This document shows, one piece after another, positions 57,008-64,000 of a DNA stretch of 64,000 bases. Numbering within the stretch: the stretch's first letter is position 1; the number at the start of each line of letters is the position of its first letter. This DNA comes from Oceanisphaera pacifica (GTDB taxonomy: Bacteria; Pseudomonadota; Gammaproteobacteria; Enterobacterales; Aeromonadaceae). The notes under the pieces are model-generated. The model saw nothing but the letters and a program-made list of their open reading frames with translations. It was not told the DNA's origin and made no database searches. The DNA lies in NCBI RefSeq assembly GCF_017498065.1, contig NZ_JAGDFX010000003.1, positions 223,540 to 287,539 of the forward strand. Reading direction: 5' to 3'. The position numbers and the translations under genes were made by a program.

Positions 57008-57511
57008 ATGGTAATAGTCGGACCTAATTTACAAAAAGAGAAAGACTGCGAAACTATTTTGCGCTCTTTACCTAATTGGTTTGGGATAGAGGAGTCCATA
57101 CAGATGTATGTTCGAGACTCTGCATTAGTACCTAGCTTCGGTTTTGAGTCCGGTTCAACACTGAGCGGCTTTATCTCCCTAAAAGAGCATTTTCCCAGAG
57201 CTTGGGAAGTGCATTGCATAGCTGTACAGGCCACGGATAGGAACGGAGGTGTTGGTTCTGAACTACTAAACCATGCGGAGCTATGGCTGGCATCAAAGGG
57301 GGTTCGGTTTCTTCAAATTAAGACAATTGCCGATACCTCAGCAGACCCATTCTACGCAGAAACGAGAGAGTTCTACTTGAGAAGAGGTTACGAACCCATT
57401 GAAGTATTTCCCGAGCTATGGGGGCCAACTAATCCTGCGTTGCAGTTGGTAAAAGTTCTAAAACTGCCTAACAAACGCCTTCAAAGCGACGCGGCGCAGC
57501 CGCGCACGTGA
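57008..57511 (+). CDS. GNAT-family N-acetyltransferase (cassette 5)
   Basis: 167 residues from ATG 57008. GNAT core: SGFISLKEHFPRAWEVHCIA (beta4), VQATDRNGGVGSELLNHAEL (acetyl-CoA loop, Q/R-x-x-G-x-G/A variant RNGGVGS) and FYLRRGYEPIE. Substrate unknown; antibiotic, polyamine or protein acetylation are all possible. The last 15 residues (PNKRLQSDAAQPRT) are translated attC, common in cassette genes. A frame back to 56927 is translated attC and rejected. Confidence 0.88.
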   Translation: MVIVGPNLQKEKDCETILRSLPNWFGIEESIQMYVRDSALVPSFGFESGSTLSGFISLKEHFPRAWEVHCIAVQATDRNGGVGSELLNHAELWLASKGVRFLQIKTIADTSADPFYAETREFYLRRGYEPIEVFPELWGPTNPALQLVKVLKLPNKRLQSDAAQPRT

Positions 57512-57525
57512 GGCGGGCGTTATGT
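57466..57525 (+). other. attC site of cassette 5
   Basis: Classic 60-base site: R'' GCCTAAC (57466-57472), R' GTTATGT (57519-57525), inner arms AACGCC/GGCGGGCG and GCGGCGC/GCCGCGC. Shortest intact attC in the array. Confidence 0.9.
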
Positions 57526-57639
57526 GCCTGTGTTACTCGGAAATAATGAGTACTGCTTTAGAATCAATAAGTAAATAGGCATATATCAGTTCAATATTTT
57601 TCTAGAAATATAATGCAGTAATCAGATTCCAGAGGACGT

Positions 57640-59850
57640 ATGCACATTACAAAGCTCTCCCTAGTAAATTACAGAAACTTTAAAAACGTAAAGTTTCTGT
57701 TTAATAAGGGAATAAATACAATTATTGGCGAGAATGGTTCTGGTAAGACTAACTTATTCCGCGCGATGAGGTTGCTGCTTGATAATTCAATGCCTCGCTC
57801 GGCAACTAAGCTTGCCGAAGGAGATTTTTGTAGGGCATTAGGTGACTGGCGTGGTCACTGGATCGTTATTAGTATTGAGTTTAATGACATTGCTGGTGAT
57901 GAAGCTAGTCAGTCACTATTTCTTCATGGTGCAGGGAATGCGGAAGATGAAGTTGTTACTAGAGCAACATACAATCTGATTTTCAGACCTAAAGCAAACA
58001 TCCGTCAAGCATTGGCACAACTTACAATAGGGGATGCCGCTGCTCTAGAAAGTTATTTGGCTGGTATAACTATTGATGATTATGAAACCGTTCTTACTGG
58101 CAAAAGTGTCGCTGATTTCAATGACCCAGTTGTATACAAAAGCATAGTTGGCGATTTCGAGAGAGTCGATTTTCCTAGGGGGTTAAATAACCCTGATGTT
58201 GGTATACGGTTGCCGAACATCCTCAATATGCCTAATGAAGTTTCGTTTACCTTTATTAAAGCACTAAGGGATGTAGTATCGGACTTTCATAGCAACAGAA
58301 CCAATCCTTTGCTCACACTATTAAAAAGTAAATCCGGAAACATTAGTCAACCTGATTTCCAGCCTATTGCAGATTTAATTGGGACATTAAATAACGAGAT
58401 TGAAGCTCTATCAGACATTTGTGACGTTCGTGATGATATTGTAACTACTATCAGTGATACGGTAGGCGATACATATTCACCTAATTCAATCTCTATTCGC
58501 TCTAGTTTGAGTGACGAGTCTGATCAGTTATTTCAATCATTAAAACTCTTTGTCTCAGAGTCAAATGATGGCTACGAGGGGACCATACATGAAATGAGTT
58601 TAGGCGGTGCCAACCTACTCTTTCTCACACTAAAGCTACTAGAATTCAAATACCAAAAAGCAAATCAATCTATTGCTAACTTTTTACTAATTGAAGAACC
58701 AGAAGCACACATCCACACACATATTCAAAAGTCACTTTTCGACAACATCAACTATGAAAACACTCAGATAATATATTCAACTCACTCATCACACATATCA
58801 GAAGTGAGTAATATTAAGAACATGAACATTGTAGGCTTTGTTGATAGTACCTGTGAAGTATTTCAACCTTCAGTAGGGCTTAGTGACGAGAAAGCGGGAT
58901 TCGTTCAACGTTACCTTGATGCCATCCGTAGTAACTTACTGTTTGCCCGAAGTGTTGTTTTAGTCGAAGGAGATGCTGAAGAGATCCTTATTCCTATTCT
59001 ACTGAAAAAAGTTTTAGGATTGAGCTTAGATGAAATAGGTATCACTCTAGTCAACATCAGAAGTACTGGCTTCGAGAATATTGCAATGTTATTTGACAAT
59101 GAAAGAATCAAAAAACGTTGCAGCATTATCACAGACTTAGATGAAGCCTTCTTTGATACCACGATTTATCCTACAGATAGTTACTTAGATAAAAAGAAGA
59201 AAGAGAAAGCCCTCGGCTCTCAAGAAACAGGCTTTGCTCGTAAAGGAAGGCTTGATGACTTCTGTCAAAATAACCCTTGGATTTCGATTTTTTATGCAGA
59301 TCATACGTTTGAGGTTGATTTCATACAGTCATCCAACAGCAATTACCTCAAAAGAATTGTCGGAGATGTGTACACTCAGCAAGCTACGATAAATACTGCT
59401 ACAAATGAACTATCTTCAACTGATATTGCAATCTCAGGTTCAAGAGCATTAACTATGGCAAACTATCAAGGTAAAGGTTGGTTTGCCCTTACGCTAGGTA
59501 AAGTGATTGACTTTAAAGTAGCTATACCAGAGTACATTTTCAATGCCATCAAGTTTGCGCACGGCGACTTCAATGCAGGACTTACTTTCAAAATACTTAA
59601 GCACCGTTACGACTCAGTCATTGAACATGTCAAATTCGGCAGAAAAACCATCGAAAGGTTGAATGCAGAGGGTAATACGGCTTTAACACAGCAATGGGAA
59701 ACATATTTGACTCCATATGAGACTGGCTTAGCAGTATTCACTCCTAAGTGGGAAGCATTTAATCCAGTCGATGGCGACATATCTACACTCAAGATCGACC
59801 TAATGAATGATTTACCTTCTGAGCAAAACGATATATTAGCAAGGATCTAA
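57640..59850 (+). CDS. gajA: GajA-like OLD-family ATPase/TOPRIM nuclease (Gabija system)
   Basis: 736 residues. ABC-type ATPase: Walker A GENGSGKT at 30-37, signature SLGGAN at about 320-325, Walker B LLIEEPEAH at 349-357 and H-loop STHSSHISEV. A TOPRIM nuclease follows: LVEGDAEE with E443, ITDLDEAF with D499 and D501, and the OLD-typical FYADHTFEVDF. In Gabija, GajA is a sequence-specific DNA endonuclease held off by nucleotides and released when phage growth depletes them. The gene is longer than the founding GajA (about 580 residues). Two bases separate it from the helicase gene. Cassette leader 57526-57639 has TATAAT near 57607, a plausible own promoter. Confidence 0.88.
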   Translation: MHITKLSLVNYRNFKNVKFLFNKGINTIIGENGSGKTNLFRAMRLLLDNSMPRSATKLAEGDFCRALGDWRGHWIVISIEFNDIAGDEASQSLFLHGAGNAEDEVVTRATYNLIFRPKANIRQALAQLTIGDAAALESYLAGITIDDYETVLTGKSVADFNDPVVYKSIVGDFERVDFPRGLNNPDVGIRLPNILNMPNEVSFTFIKALRDVVSDFHSNRTNPLLTLLKSKSGNISQPDFQPIADLIGTLNNEIEALSDICDVRDDIVTTISDTVGDTYSPNSISIRSSLSDESDQLFQSLKLFVSESNDGYEGTIHEMSLGGANLLFLTLKLLEFKYQKANQSIANFLLIEEPEAHIHTHIQKSLFDNINYENTQIIYSTHSSHISEVSNIKNMNIVGFVDSTCEVFQPSVGLSDEKAGFVQRYLDAIRSNLLFARSVVLVEGDAEEILIPILLKKVLGLSLDEIGITLVNIRSTGFENIAMLFDNERIKKRCSIITDLDEAFFDTTIYPTDSYLDKKKKEKALGSQETGFARKGRLDDFCQNNPWISIFYADHTFEVDFIQSSNSNYLKRIVGDVYTQQATINTATNELSSTDIAISGSRALTMANYQGKGWFALTLGKVIDFKVAIPEYIFNAIKFAHGDFNAGLTFKILKHRYDSVIEHVKFGRKTIERLNAEGNTALTQQWETYLTPYETGLAVFTPKWEAFNPVDGDISTLKIDLMNDLPSEQNDILARI

Positions 59851-59852
59851 TC

Positions 59853-61655
59853 ATGTTTATGTGGGATGAAGGTGATCTAAACGATGAACAGATTGCAGCG
59901 ATTAACGAGCCGAATAATGTGTTCTTAGTTGCATGTCCGGGAAGTGGTAAAACTAGGACTCTTACCTACAAAATTGCTTCTGAGCTTTCAGGTTTAGAGG
60001 ATCCTAAAAAATGGGTCGTGGCCATTACCTACACGCATAGAGCTGCTGATGAGATTCGCGAGCGAATTGAAATTATTGGTGTAGACACATCTCAGTTGTG
60101 GATCGGTACTATTCATGCGTTTTGTTTGGAATGGATATTGAAGCCATATGGCCTATATCATGACAAGCTGAAAAACGGATTTAAAATAGTTAACTCTTAT
60201 GATTCTGAAGAAATAATATCTCAAATATGTTCTAGCATTCGTACCGAACGTATTAGGTATGGTGAGTGTAGTCATTTCTACACTCCTCGAGGATTAACAT
60301 TGACTTGCGCTGGAAGTAAAATTTCACTAGCCAGACAGGTATTAGATGAATATCACAGCCATCTTGCAGAAAGTGATCAAATAGACTTTGAGCAAATTCT
60401 ATATTTTGCTCATGAAATCCTATCAAGTAATTCATCTATTGCTAAGATACTGGCAAATTTGTTCTCTTATGTTCTTGTTGATGAATATCAAGATACTAAA
60501 GAGGTACAGTATTCAATTATTGCGAGTATTATAAAAGCTAGCCAAGGTCGGGTGAGAACCTTCATCGTTGGTGATCCAAACCAAGCTATCTACGGTTCGC
60601 TCGGTGGCTACGCAATAACACAGTTGGAACTTGAGCAGTTAGCCGAAGTGTCATTTACTCCAATGGCATTAGATAAGAACTATAGAAGCTCAAGAAAGAT
60701 CATAGACTATTATCGTAATTTTAATGTTACCCCTAGTGCAACTGTTGCTGAAGGTGAACATCGCGATCACCCTAGCATTATTACTTATGATCAGATTACT
60801 CATAAGGATAACTTGGTTGAGCAAGTCAGCCGTCATATTGAGCATAGCGTTCAAAATCTGGGTATCTTAGAGAAGGAAATTTGCGTCATTGCACCTTGGT
60901 GGATGCACTTGGCTGCACTAACTCGTAACTTGGTAAACAGGTTGCCTCTATATAGTTTCGATGGACCTGGTCTTGTACCTTTTTCAAGAGATATAGATAA
61001 CTTTTGGTTCAAGTTGACTCAAATTATCCTAACAGAGCCATCGCCTAATATGTATGTTAAGCGTCTTCGTTGGGCATCTGATGTCTTATATGACATGGAA
61101 CTTGCACTGGTCGATGTTCATTCGATCCCCCCAAAACAGTTACTAAAGACAGTTAACTCTATTTCGATAGATGAAGACGACGGCCTCGCTTATCTACGTG
61201 CATTCTTTGAAGCACTATTTGGCGAATTGGGAATAGATTTCATGCTATATCCAATGCTAAAGGAACATCACGAATCATTCTTCAATAGTACACAGGATAG
61301 GATTGATAGGCTAAGGAACGAGAATGCATTATTTGCAACAGACATTGAGGCTTTTCGCAAAGCATTTAAACCCAGAACTGGTATCAAAGTGTCAACAATA
61401 CATGGAGTAAAGGGAGGTGAATATGATGTTGTGATCTCCTTTGGTCTTCTTCAAGATTTGGTTCCGAATTTCAATGACCCATCTATTGAAAGTGCTAAAA
61501 AGTTGCTCTATGTAATTGGTTCTAGAGCCAGAAAGAACCTACACCTTATTTCAGAAAAAGGAAGGATGTCAGGTTATGGTCAATATAGAAGAGAGCGCCA
61601 GCCTACAGAAGTCCTACACCAGTTGAATTTTGCATACGATCCAAATTTAATATGA
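59853..61655 (+). CDS. gajB: GajB-like UvrD/PcrA-type helicase (Gabija system)
   Basis: 600 residues, SF1A helicase: Q motif LNDEQIAAI, Walker A ACPGSGKTRT (27-36), Ia TYTHRAADEIRERI, GTIHAFCLEW, motif II VDEYQD (209-214), III VGDPNQAIYG, IV LDKNYRSS, V VSTIHGVKGGEYD and VI LYVIGSRARKNL. In Gabija, GajB senses DNA ends and its ATP hydrolysis helps trigger GajA. It has no nuclease domain, unlike RecB/AddA, and lacks UvrD's C-terminal extension. The tight operon with an OLD nuclease is diagnostic. An ATG six bases later is an alternative start. Confidence 0.88.
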   Translation: MFMWDEGDLNDEQIAAINEPNNVFLVACPGSGKTRTLTYKIASELSGLEDPKKWVVAITYTHRAADEIRERIEIIGVDTSQLWIGTIHAFCLEWILKPYGLYHDKLKNGFKIVNSYDSEEIISQICSSIRTERIRYGECSHFYTPRGLTLTCAGSKISLARQVLDEYHSHLAESDQIDFEQILYFAHEILSSNSSIAKILANLFSYVLVDEYQDTKEVQYSIIASIIKASQGRVRTFIVGDPNQAIYGSLGGYAITQLELEQLAEVSFTPMALDKNYRSSRKIIDYYRNFNVTPSATVAEGEHRDHPSIITYDQITHKDNLVEQVSRHIEHSVQNLGILEKEICVIAPWWMHLAALTRNLVNRLPLYSFDGPGLVPFSRDIDNFWFKLTQIILTEPSPNMYVKRLRWASDVLYDMELALVDVHSIPPKQLLKTVNSISIDEDDGLAYLRAFFEALFGELGIDFMLYPMLKEHHESFFNSTQDRIDRLRNENALFATDIEAFRKAFKPRTGIKVSTIHGVKGGEYDVVISFGLLQDLVPNFNDPSIESAKKLLYVIGSRARKNLHLISEKGRMSGYGQYRRERQPTEVLHQLNFAYDPNLI

Positions 61656-61701
61656 CACATGAGAGTTGAAAGCTTGGATATTTGTTGGTTGATAATTTTG
61701 C

Positions 61702-61805
61702 ACATAACAAGCAACTAAACGCGGATTCGGATTAAGGTCACGTGTTTTGCAAAAACACGCAAAACAACGTGCCAGCAAACCTCACCGGTTAGTTGGGCAT
61801 TAGAA
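61702..61805 (+). other. attC site of cassette 6 (Gabija), with altered R' core
   Basis: R'' ACATAAC (61702-61708), R' reads ATTAGAA (61799-61805) where GTTAGAA is expected: the invariant G is replaced by A. Arms AACTAAACGCGG/CCGGTTAGTT and CACGTGTTTTGC/GCAAAACAACGTG form a good stem. The 104-base size is normal. Confidence 0.85.
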
Positions 61806-61833
61806 GCCCAAGAAACAATGGAGTAAACATCAA

Positions 61834-62784
61834 GTGCCGATTTTCGATATTTCAGGAGACCAGCTATCTGCCGTCGAGCAGAAGAACTTTTCTCTGGAAA
61901 AGGATTTGCAGTCCCTGATTGAGAAAAATCTCGAAACGGTCTTCAATTGCAGATTTGTTGCCAGTGAATTTTCAACTGGTGCACAGCATGCAGGCCGAAT
62001 TGATAGCCTCGCTCTTTCAGAAGAAGATAATCCCGTTATCATCGAGTACAAAAAAGTCGAATCATCGGAGCTTATTAACCAAAGCCTTTTCTACTTGCAC
62101 TGGATTCAAGACCACAAAGGTGATTTTGAGATTGCGGTACAAAAGCGGTTGGAAAGCGCTGTAAAGGTCGATTGGTCTGACGTTAGGGTTATTTGCATCG
62201 CCCCAAACTATAAGAAATATGATTTGCATGCAGTGCAGGTGATGGGCGCAAATATCGAGCTATGGAAATACCGTTTGTTCTCCAACAATTCTCTCTATAT
62301 TGAAGAAGTTTTCCATGCTGCTAAATCAGCAGCGGTTTCGACGTCTACGAGCACCACTGAAAATGGATATAAAAATCCAGTTATGGTTGAGGCCGGAAAA
62401 AAAGCTGCGCTAACTCGTGCTACGGCAACTTATACATTTGGTGAAAGGCTTGAAGGTAAAAGTGAAGAAATCCAGGAATTAACTGCAAGCATACGAGAAT
62501 TCATTATTGGCTTGGATGAATCCATTGAAGAAGTCCCAAAAAAGTTTTACGTTGCTTACAAGATTTCGCAGAATATCGCCTGCATGGAAGTCAAAGGAAA
62601 GAATATTAAGCTATTTTTGAAACTTAAGCCTTCTGATATTCCTGATGGCACCAAAAACTATCGAGACGTAACCTCAATAGGTCATTACGGTACTGGTGAT
62701 GTAGAGTTTACCGTATCGTCCGAATCCGAGTTCGAGCCAGTTAAAGAGTTTGTTGCAATGGCTTACAACAAGGTCGGTGGCTAA
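61834..62784 (+). CDS. PD-(D/E)XK nuclease-like protein with DUF5655 domain (cassette 7)
   Basis: 316 residues, GTG start with GGAG ten bases upstream. Residues about 20-140 resemble a restriction-like nuclease core: E22/E30 helix, then GRIDSLAL with D56 and IIEYKK with E71 and K73, the D...ExK pattern. A variable, Ser/Thr-rich linker (170-195) leads to a C-terminal DUF5655 domain (about 215-316: FIIGLDESIEEVPKKFYVAY, DVTSIGHYGTGDVEFTV). Function unknown; domain layout and location beside Gabija suggest defence or DNA metabolism (inference). Confidence 0.75.
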   Translation: MPIFDISGDQLSAVEQKNFSLEKDLQSLIEKNLETVFNCRFVASEFSTGAQHAGRIDSLALSEEDNPVIIEYKKVESSELINQSLFYLHWIQDHKGDFEIAVQKRLESAVKVDWSDVRVICIAPNYKKYDLHAVQVMGANIELWKYRLFSNNSLYIEEVFHAAKSAAVSTSTSTTENGYKNPVMVEAGKKAALTRATATYTFGERLEGKSEEIQELTASIREFIIGLDESIEEVPKKFYVAYKISQNIACMEVKGKNIKLFLKLKPSDIPDGTKNYRDVTSIGHYGTGDVEFTVSSESEFEPVKEFVAMAYNKVGG

Positions 62785-62788
62785 TGGC

Positions 62789-62808
62789 TTCTAACTAGGC
62801 TGTTATGT
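62789..62808 (+). other. Truncated attC remnant of cassette 7
   Basis: R'' TTCTAAC (62789-62795) is followed after only six bases by R' GTTATGT (62802-62808). The whole stem and the L''/L' boxes are missing, so this junction should not be recombined by IntI. Confidence 0.75.
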
Positions 62809-62823
62809 TCTCCACGTCACCCT

Positions 62824-62851
62824 TTGACACTGTTATCATTTATGATAACCT
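62824..62851 (+). promoter_or_regulatory. higBA promoter with palindromic operator
   Basis: TTGACA at 62824-62829 followed by the perfect palindrome GTTATCATTTATGATAAC (62832-62849). A -10 must lie in or just after the palindrome (TAACCT at 62846-62851 gives 16-base spacing, weak). Antitoxin binding here would autoregulate the operon. Confidence 0.65.
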
Positions 62852-62857
62852 TTGCCT

Positions 62858-63184
62858 ATGATATGGAGAGTCACATTTTTCAACGAGAAGGTTAGAGAGG
62901 AGACTCTCGGGTTTCCGGATGGGATATTGGCAGACTTTCTCCATATAGCAGAAATCATTGAGAAGTTTGGCCCGACGATCGGAAAGCCCTATACAGCTCC
63001 TATGGGCTCAGGGCTGTTTGAGATACGGGCTCGAGGTAAAGAAGGCATAGGTAGATCGCTTTTTTGTACGGTCAAAGGCCAAGAGTTAATCATCCTGAAC
63101 TCTTTCGTCAAGAAGACCCAAAAGACACCAAAGAAGGAAATTGATAAGGCTCGTAAACGAATGAAGGAGTTAAGAAATGACTAG
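62858..63184 (+). CDS. higB: HigB-like RelE-superfamily toxin (Gp49/DUF891 type)
   Basis: 108 residues. IWRVTFFNEKVREETLGFP at the N terminus and the C-terminal LNSFVKKTQKTPKKEIDKAR pattern identify the phage Gp49-like/HigB toxins, ribosome-dependent mRNA interferases. Toxin-first order with an 8-base overlap into the antitoxin is typical of HigBA. It has its own promoter, usual for toxin-antitoxin cassettes, which help keep long arrays from being deleted. Confidence 0.88.
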   Translation: MIWRVTFFNEKVREETLGFPDGILADFLHIAEIIEKFGPTIGKPYTAPMGSGLFEIRARGKEGIGRSLFCTVKGQELIILNSFVKKTQKTPKKEIDKARKRMKELRND

Positions 63185-63482
63185 ACCAACATTGAAATCC
63201 TTCAAGGAAGAAGCGCTAAAGCGTGAGGGCGTCAAGAATAGCTATGACGAACTCTCTTCGGCGTACGAAGTGCGCAAGCAACTGATCGCACTCCGGCAAC
63301 AAGCCGGCCTCACGCAAGAGCAAATTGCGGAAATTTTACAGACTAAGAAAAGTAATATTTCCAGACTGGAAAGTGTAAGCTCAAACATCTCTCCCAAGCT
63401 CTCTACACTTACTGATTATGCAGCGGCAATGGGTTATAAATTGAAAATTGAGTTTGTGCCAGATAATGAAGCACGAACATAA
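63177..63482 (+). CDS. higA: HigA-like XRE-family antitoxin
   Basis: 101 residues. Helix-turn-helix LRQQAGLTQEQIAEILQTKK + SNISRLES in the centre, YAAAMGYKLKIEFVP at the C terminus; the N-terminal third probably contacts HigB. Expected to repress the operon at the palindrome 62832-62849. The TAA stop lies in the R'' core (ACATAAC) of the cassette's attC. Confidence 0.88.
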   Translation: MTRPTLKSFKEEALKREGVKNSYDELSSAYEVRKQLIALRQQAGLTQEQIAEILQTKKSNISRLESVSSNISPKLSTLTDYAAAMGYKLKIEFVPDNEART

Positions 63483-63578
63483 CAAACTGTTTCTGAGCGA
63501 CCAAGGTAATTTGTCACGGCGCTTGCTTGCGCAACCACTGCGCCAATCTACCTTGGCGCCAGAACAAGGGCGTTAGGC
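63477..63578 (+). other. attC site of cassette 8 (higBA)
   Basis: R'' ACATAAC (63477-63483), R' GTTAGGC (63572-63578), 102 bases. Arms GACCAAGGTAATTTG/CAATCTACCTTGG and GCGCTTGC/GCAACCACTGCGC, loop TTGCG region. Confidence 0.85.
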
Positions 63579-63599
63579 AGTACACGGAGCGTAAGTTCT

Positions 63600-64000
63600 A
63601 TGGATTCACAAGACCAAGAAGAAAGGCTTGTCGCGGCAAGGCGAGGCAAGTGGTCTCGTTCAGGAGTGCCGCATCGGGGTTGGCATTGTGTCGACATTGA
63701 AGATCTAGGATCGCCTCAAGTCGAATGTGGTATGTGCGAATCTCAGAGCATTCGCTACGTCCATCATATGGAGCATCCCGCTTACCCAGAAGTACTTGAA
63801 GTTGGCTGTGTTTGTGCTGGCCATATGGAAGAAGATGTTGCTGCTGCAAGAACACGCGAAGCTTCAATGATAACCCCCTCTGTCACCCTAGTTGTCCGGT
63901 TGGCAATTCAGCCTAATTTTATATCAATAGGGCCGGTGTGGGAGTTATTATGTCATTGTATTCTGAAGAGCGTAAAGCAGCGGTTGTCAGTAAGTTATTG
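63600..64000 (+). pseudogene. Cassette 9 protein, 3' end apparently disrupted by an insertion sequence
   Basis: Begins MDSQDQEERLVAARRGKWSR, with a CXXC-type CGMCESQS at about 47-54 and YVHHMEHPAYPEVLEVGCVC, a pattern I associate with hypothetical integron-cassette proteins. Coding character is lost after about residue 92 (EASM, near 63870), where CCCCCTCTGTCACCC begins; the frame then runs on through apparent IS sequence to the window edge. No attC follows within the window. Confidence 0.5.
63950..64000 (+). CDS. Start of a probable insertion-sequence transposase (partial)
   Basis: ATG 63950 with GGGAG six bases upstream; 17 codons visible, SLYSEERKAAVVSKLL. This resembles the N terminus of IS3-type OrfA/HTH transposase proteins. 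The element's left end probably lies around 63865-63885 inside the cassette 9 gene. Cut by the window, so family assignment is tentative. Confidence 0.45.
   Translation, partial: MSLYSEERKAAVVSKLL

Larger units (their letters stand above)
53434..64000. mobile_element. Chromosomal integron: intI, attI region and at least nine cassettes (continues past window)
   Basis: A tyrosine integrase on the minus strand is followed by an array read to the right. Cassettes were delimited by the rule that the first bases of a cassette after G^TT are complementary to the R'' core of its own attC. This holds for TTATGT/ACATAA (cassettes 1 and 2), TTAAATT/AATTTAA (3), TTAAAAG/CTTTTAA (4), TTAGGC/GCCTAA (5), TTATGTGC/GCACATAA (6), TTAGAAGC/GCTTCTAA (7) and TTATGTTC/GAACATAA (8). 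Complete cassettes: 54766-55381, 55382-55991, 55992-56516, 56517-56995, 56996-57519, 57520-61799, 61800-62802, 62803-63572. No transposon genes flank intI, so it looks sedentary. Confidence 0.92.

Noticed and set aside
59853..61655. Helicase gene as a housekeeping UvrD/Rep or RecB/AddA
   Set aside because: It lies within cassette boundaries, two bases after an OLD nuclease, lacks a nuclease domain and is shorter than UvrD/Rep; a defence partner is the better reading.
63598..63867. 89-codon minus frame opposite cassette 9
   Set aside because: Opposite a better frame with cassette-type product, an appropriate start just inside the cassette and conserved-looking cysteine motif.
1..64000. tRNA, rRNA or replication origin
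   Set aside because: Looked for tRNA cloverleaf hallmarks (GGTTCGA-type arms), rRNA segments and DnaA-box clusters; none seen, though short RNAs could escape reading by eye.

Overview
The window is chromosomal DNA from a gammaproteobacterium. The gene content (an MSHA type IV pilus cluster, rne/rluC, the yceD-rpmF-plsX-fab operon, metG/apbC/dcd, selD-mnmH, SOS-type LexA and CRP boxes) and moderate GC suggest a marine or aquatic Aeromonadales/Alteromonadales-type bacterium, for example an Oceanisphaera-like one. The genus is a guess; the class is secure.

Layout. 1-13092: MSHA pilus cluster, from the 3' part of mshL (cut by the window edge) through mshN, mshE, mshG, mshA, mshC, mshD, mshO, mshP and mshQ, followed by a PAS-GGDEF-EAL protein (13293-15077) that plausibly tunes the c-di-GMP sensed by MshE. 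mshM is absent between mshL and mshN, and a 1.2 kb block of triplicated repeats sits between mshG and mshA. 15574-17707 (minus): selD-mnmH, tRNA selenouridine synthesis. 17793-20519: arsenic resistance operon arsR-arsC-arsH-acr3, driven from a promoter lying inside a perfect 36-bp palindrome. 20703-34658: fumarase, pabB, nudL, sdaA, metG, apbC, dcd, asmA, a low-molecular-weight phosphatase and a REP-type Y1 transposase. 34911-40635: rne (with 19 copies of a 24-bp coding repeat), rluC, a HAD phosphatase and maf. 40819-50530: yceD-rpmF-plsX-fabH-fabD-fabG-acpP-fabF-pabC-mltG-tmk-holB, then tatD, nfeD and qmcA to 52831. Several kinds of dispersed repeat (a CEERSD-type element, GGGTCGGAGTC-ended elements, small hairpins) fill the intergenic gaps.

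53434-64000 is a chromosomal integron. A full-length IntI integrase (minus strand) has a consensus LexA/SOS box just upstream. To its right lies a cassette array that runs off the window. I delimited eight complete cassettes by matching the first bases of each cassette with the complementary R'' core of its own attC. They carry two paralogous antisense genes of unknown function, an unknown gene, a YbjQ-like protein, a GNAT acetyltransferase, a 4.3 kb two-gene Gabija-type anti-phage system (OLD/TOPRIM nuclease plus UvrD-like helicase), a PD-(D/E)XK-DUF5655 protein and a HigBA toxin-antitoxin pair. A ninth cassette is broken by what looks like an insertion sequence at the right edge.

The most interesting item is the complete Gabija system packed as a single integron cassette under an SOS-controlled integrase, next to a second nuclease-like cassette. 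The two attC junctions to its right are damaged, which may have locked the Gabija, DUF5655 and HigBA cassettes together.
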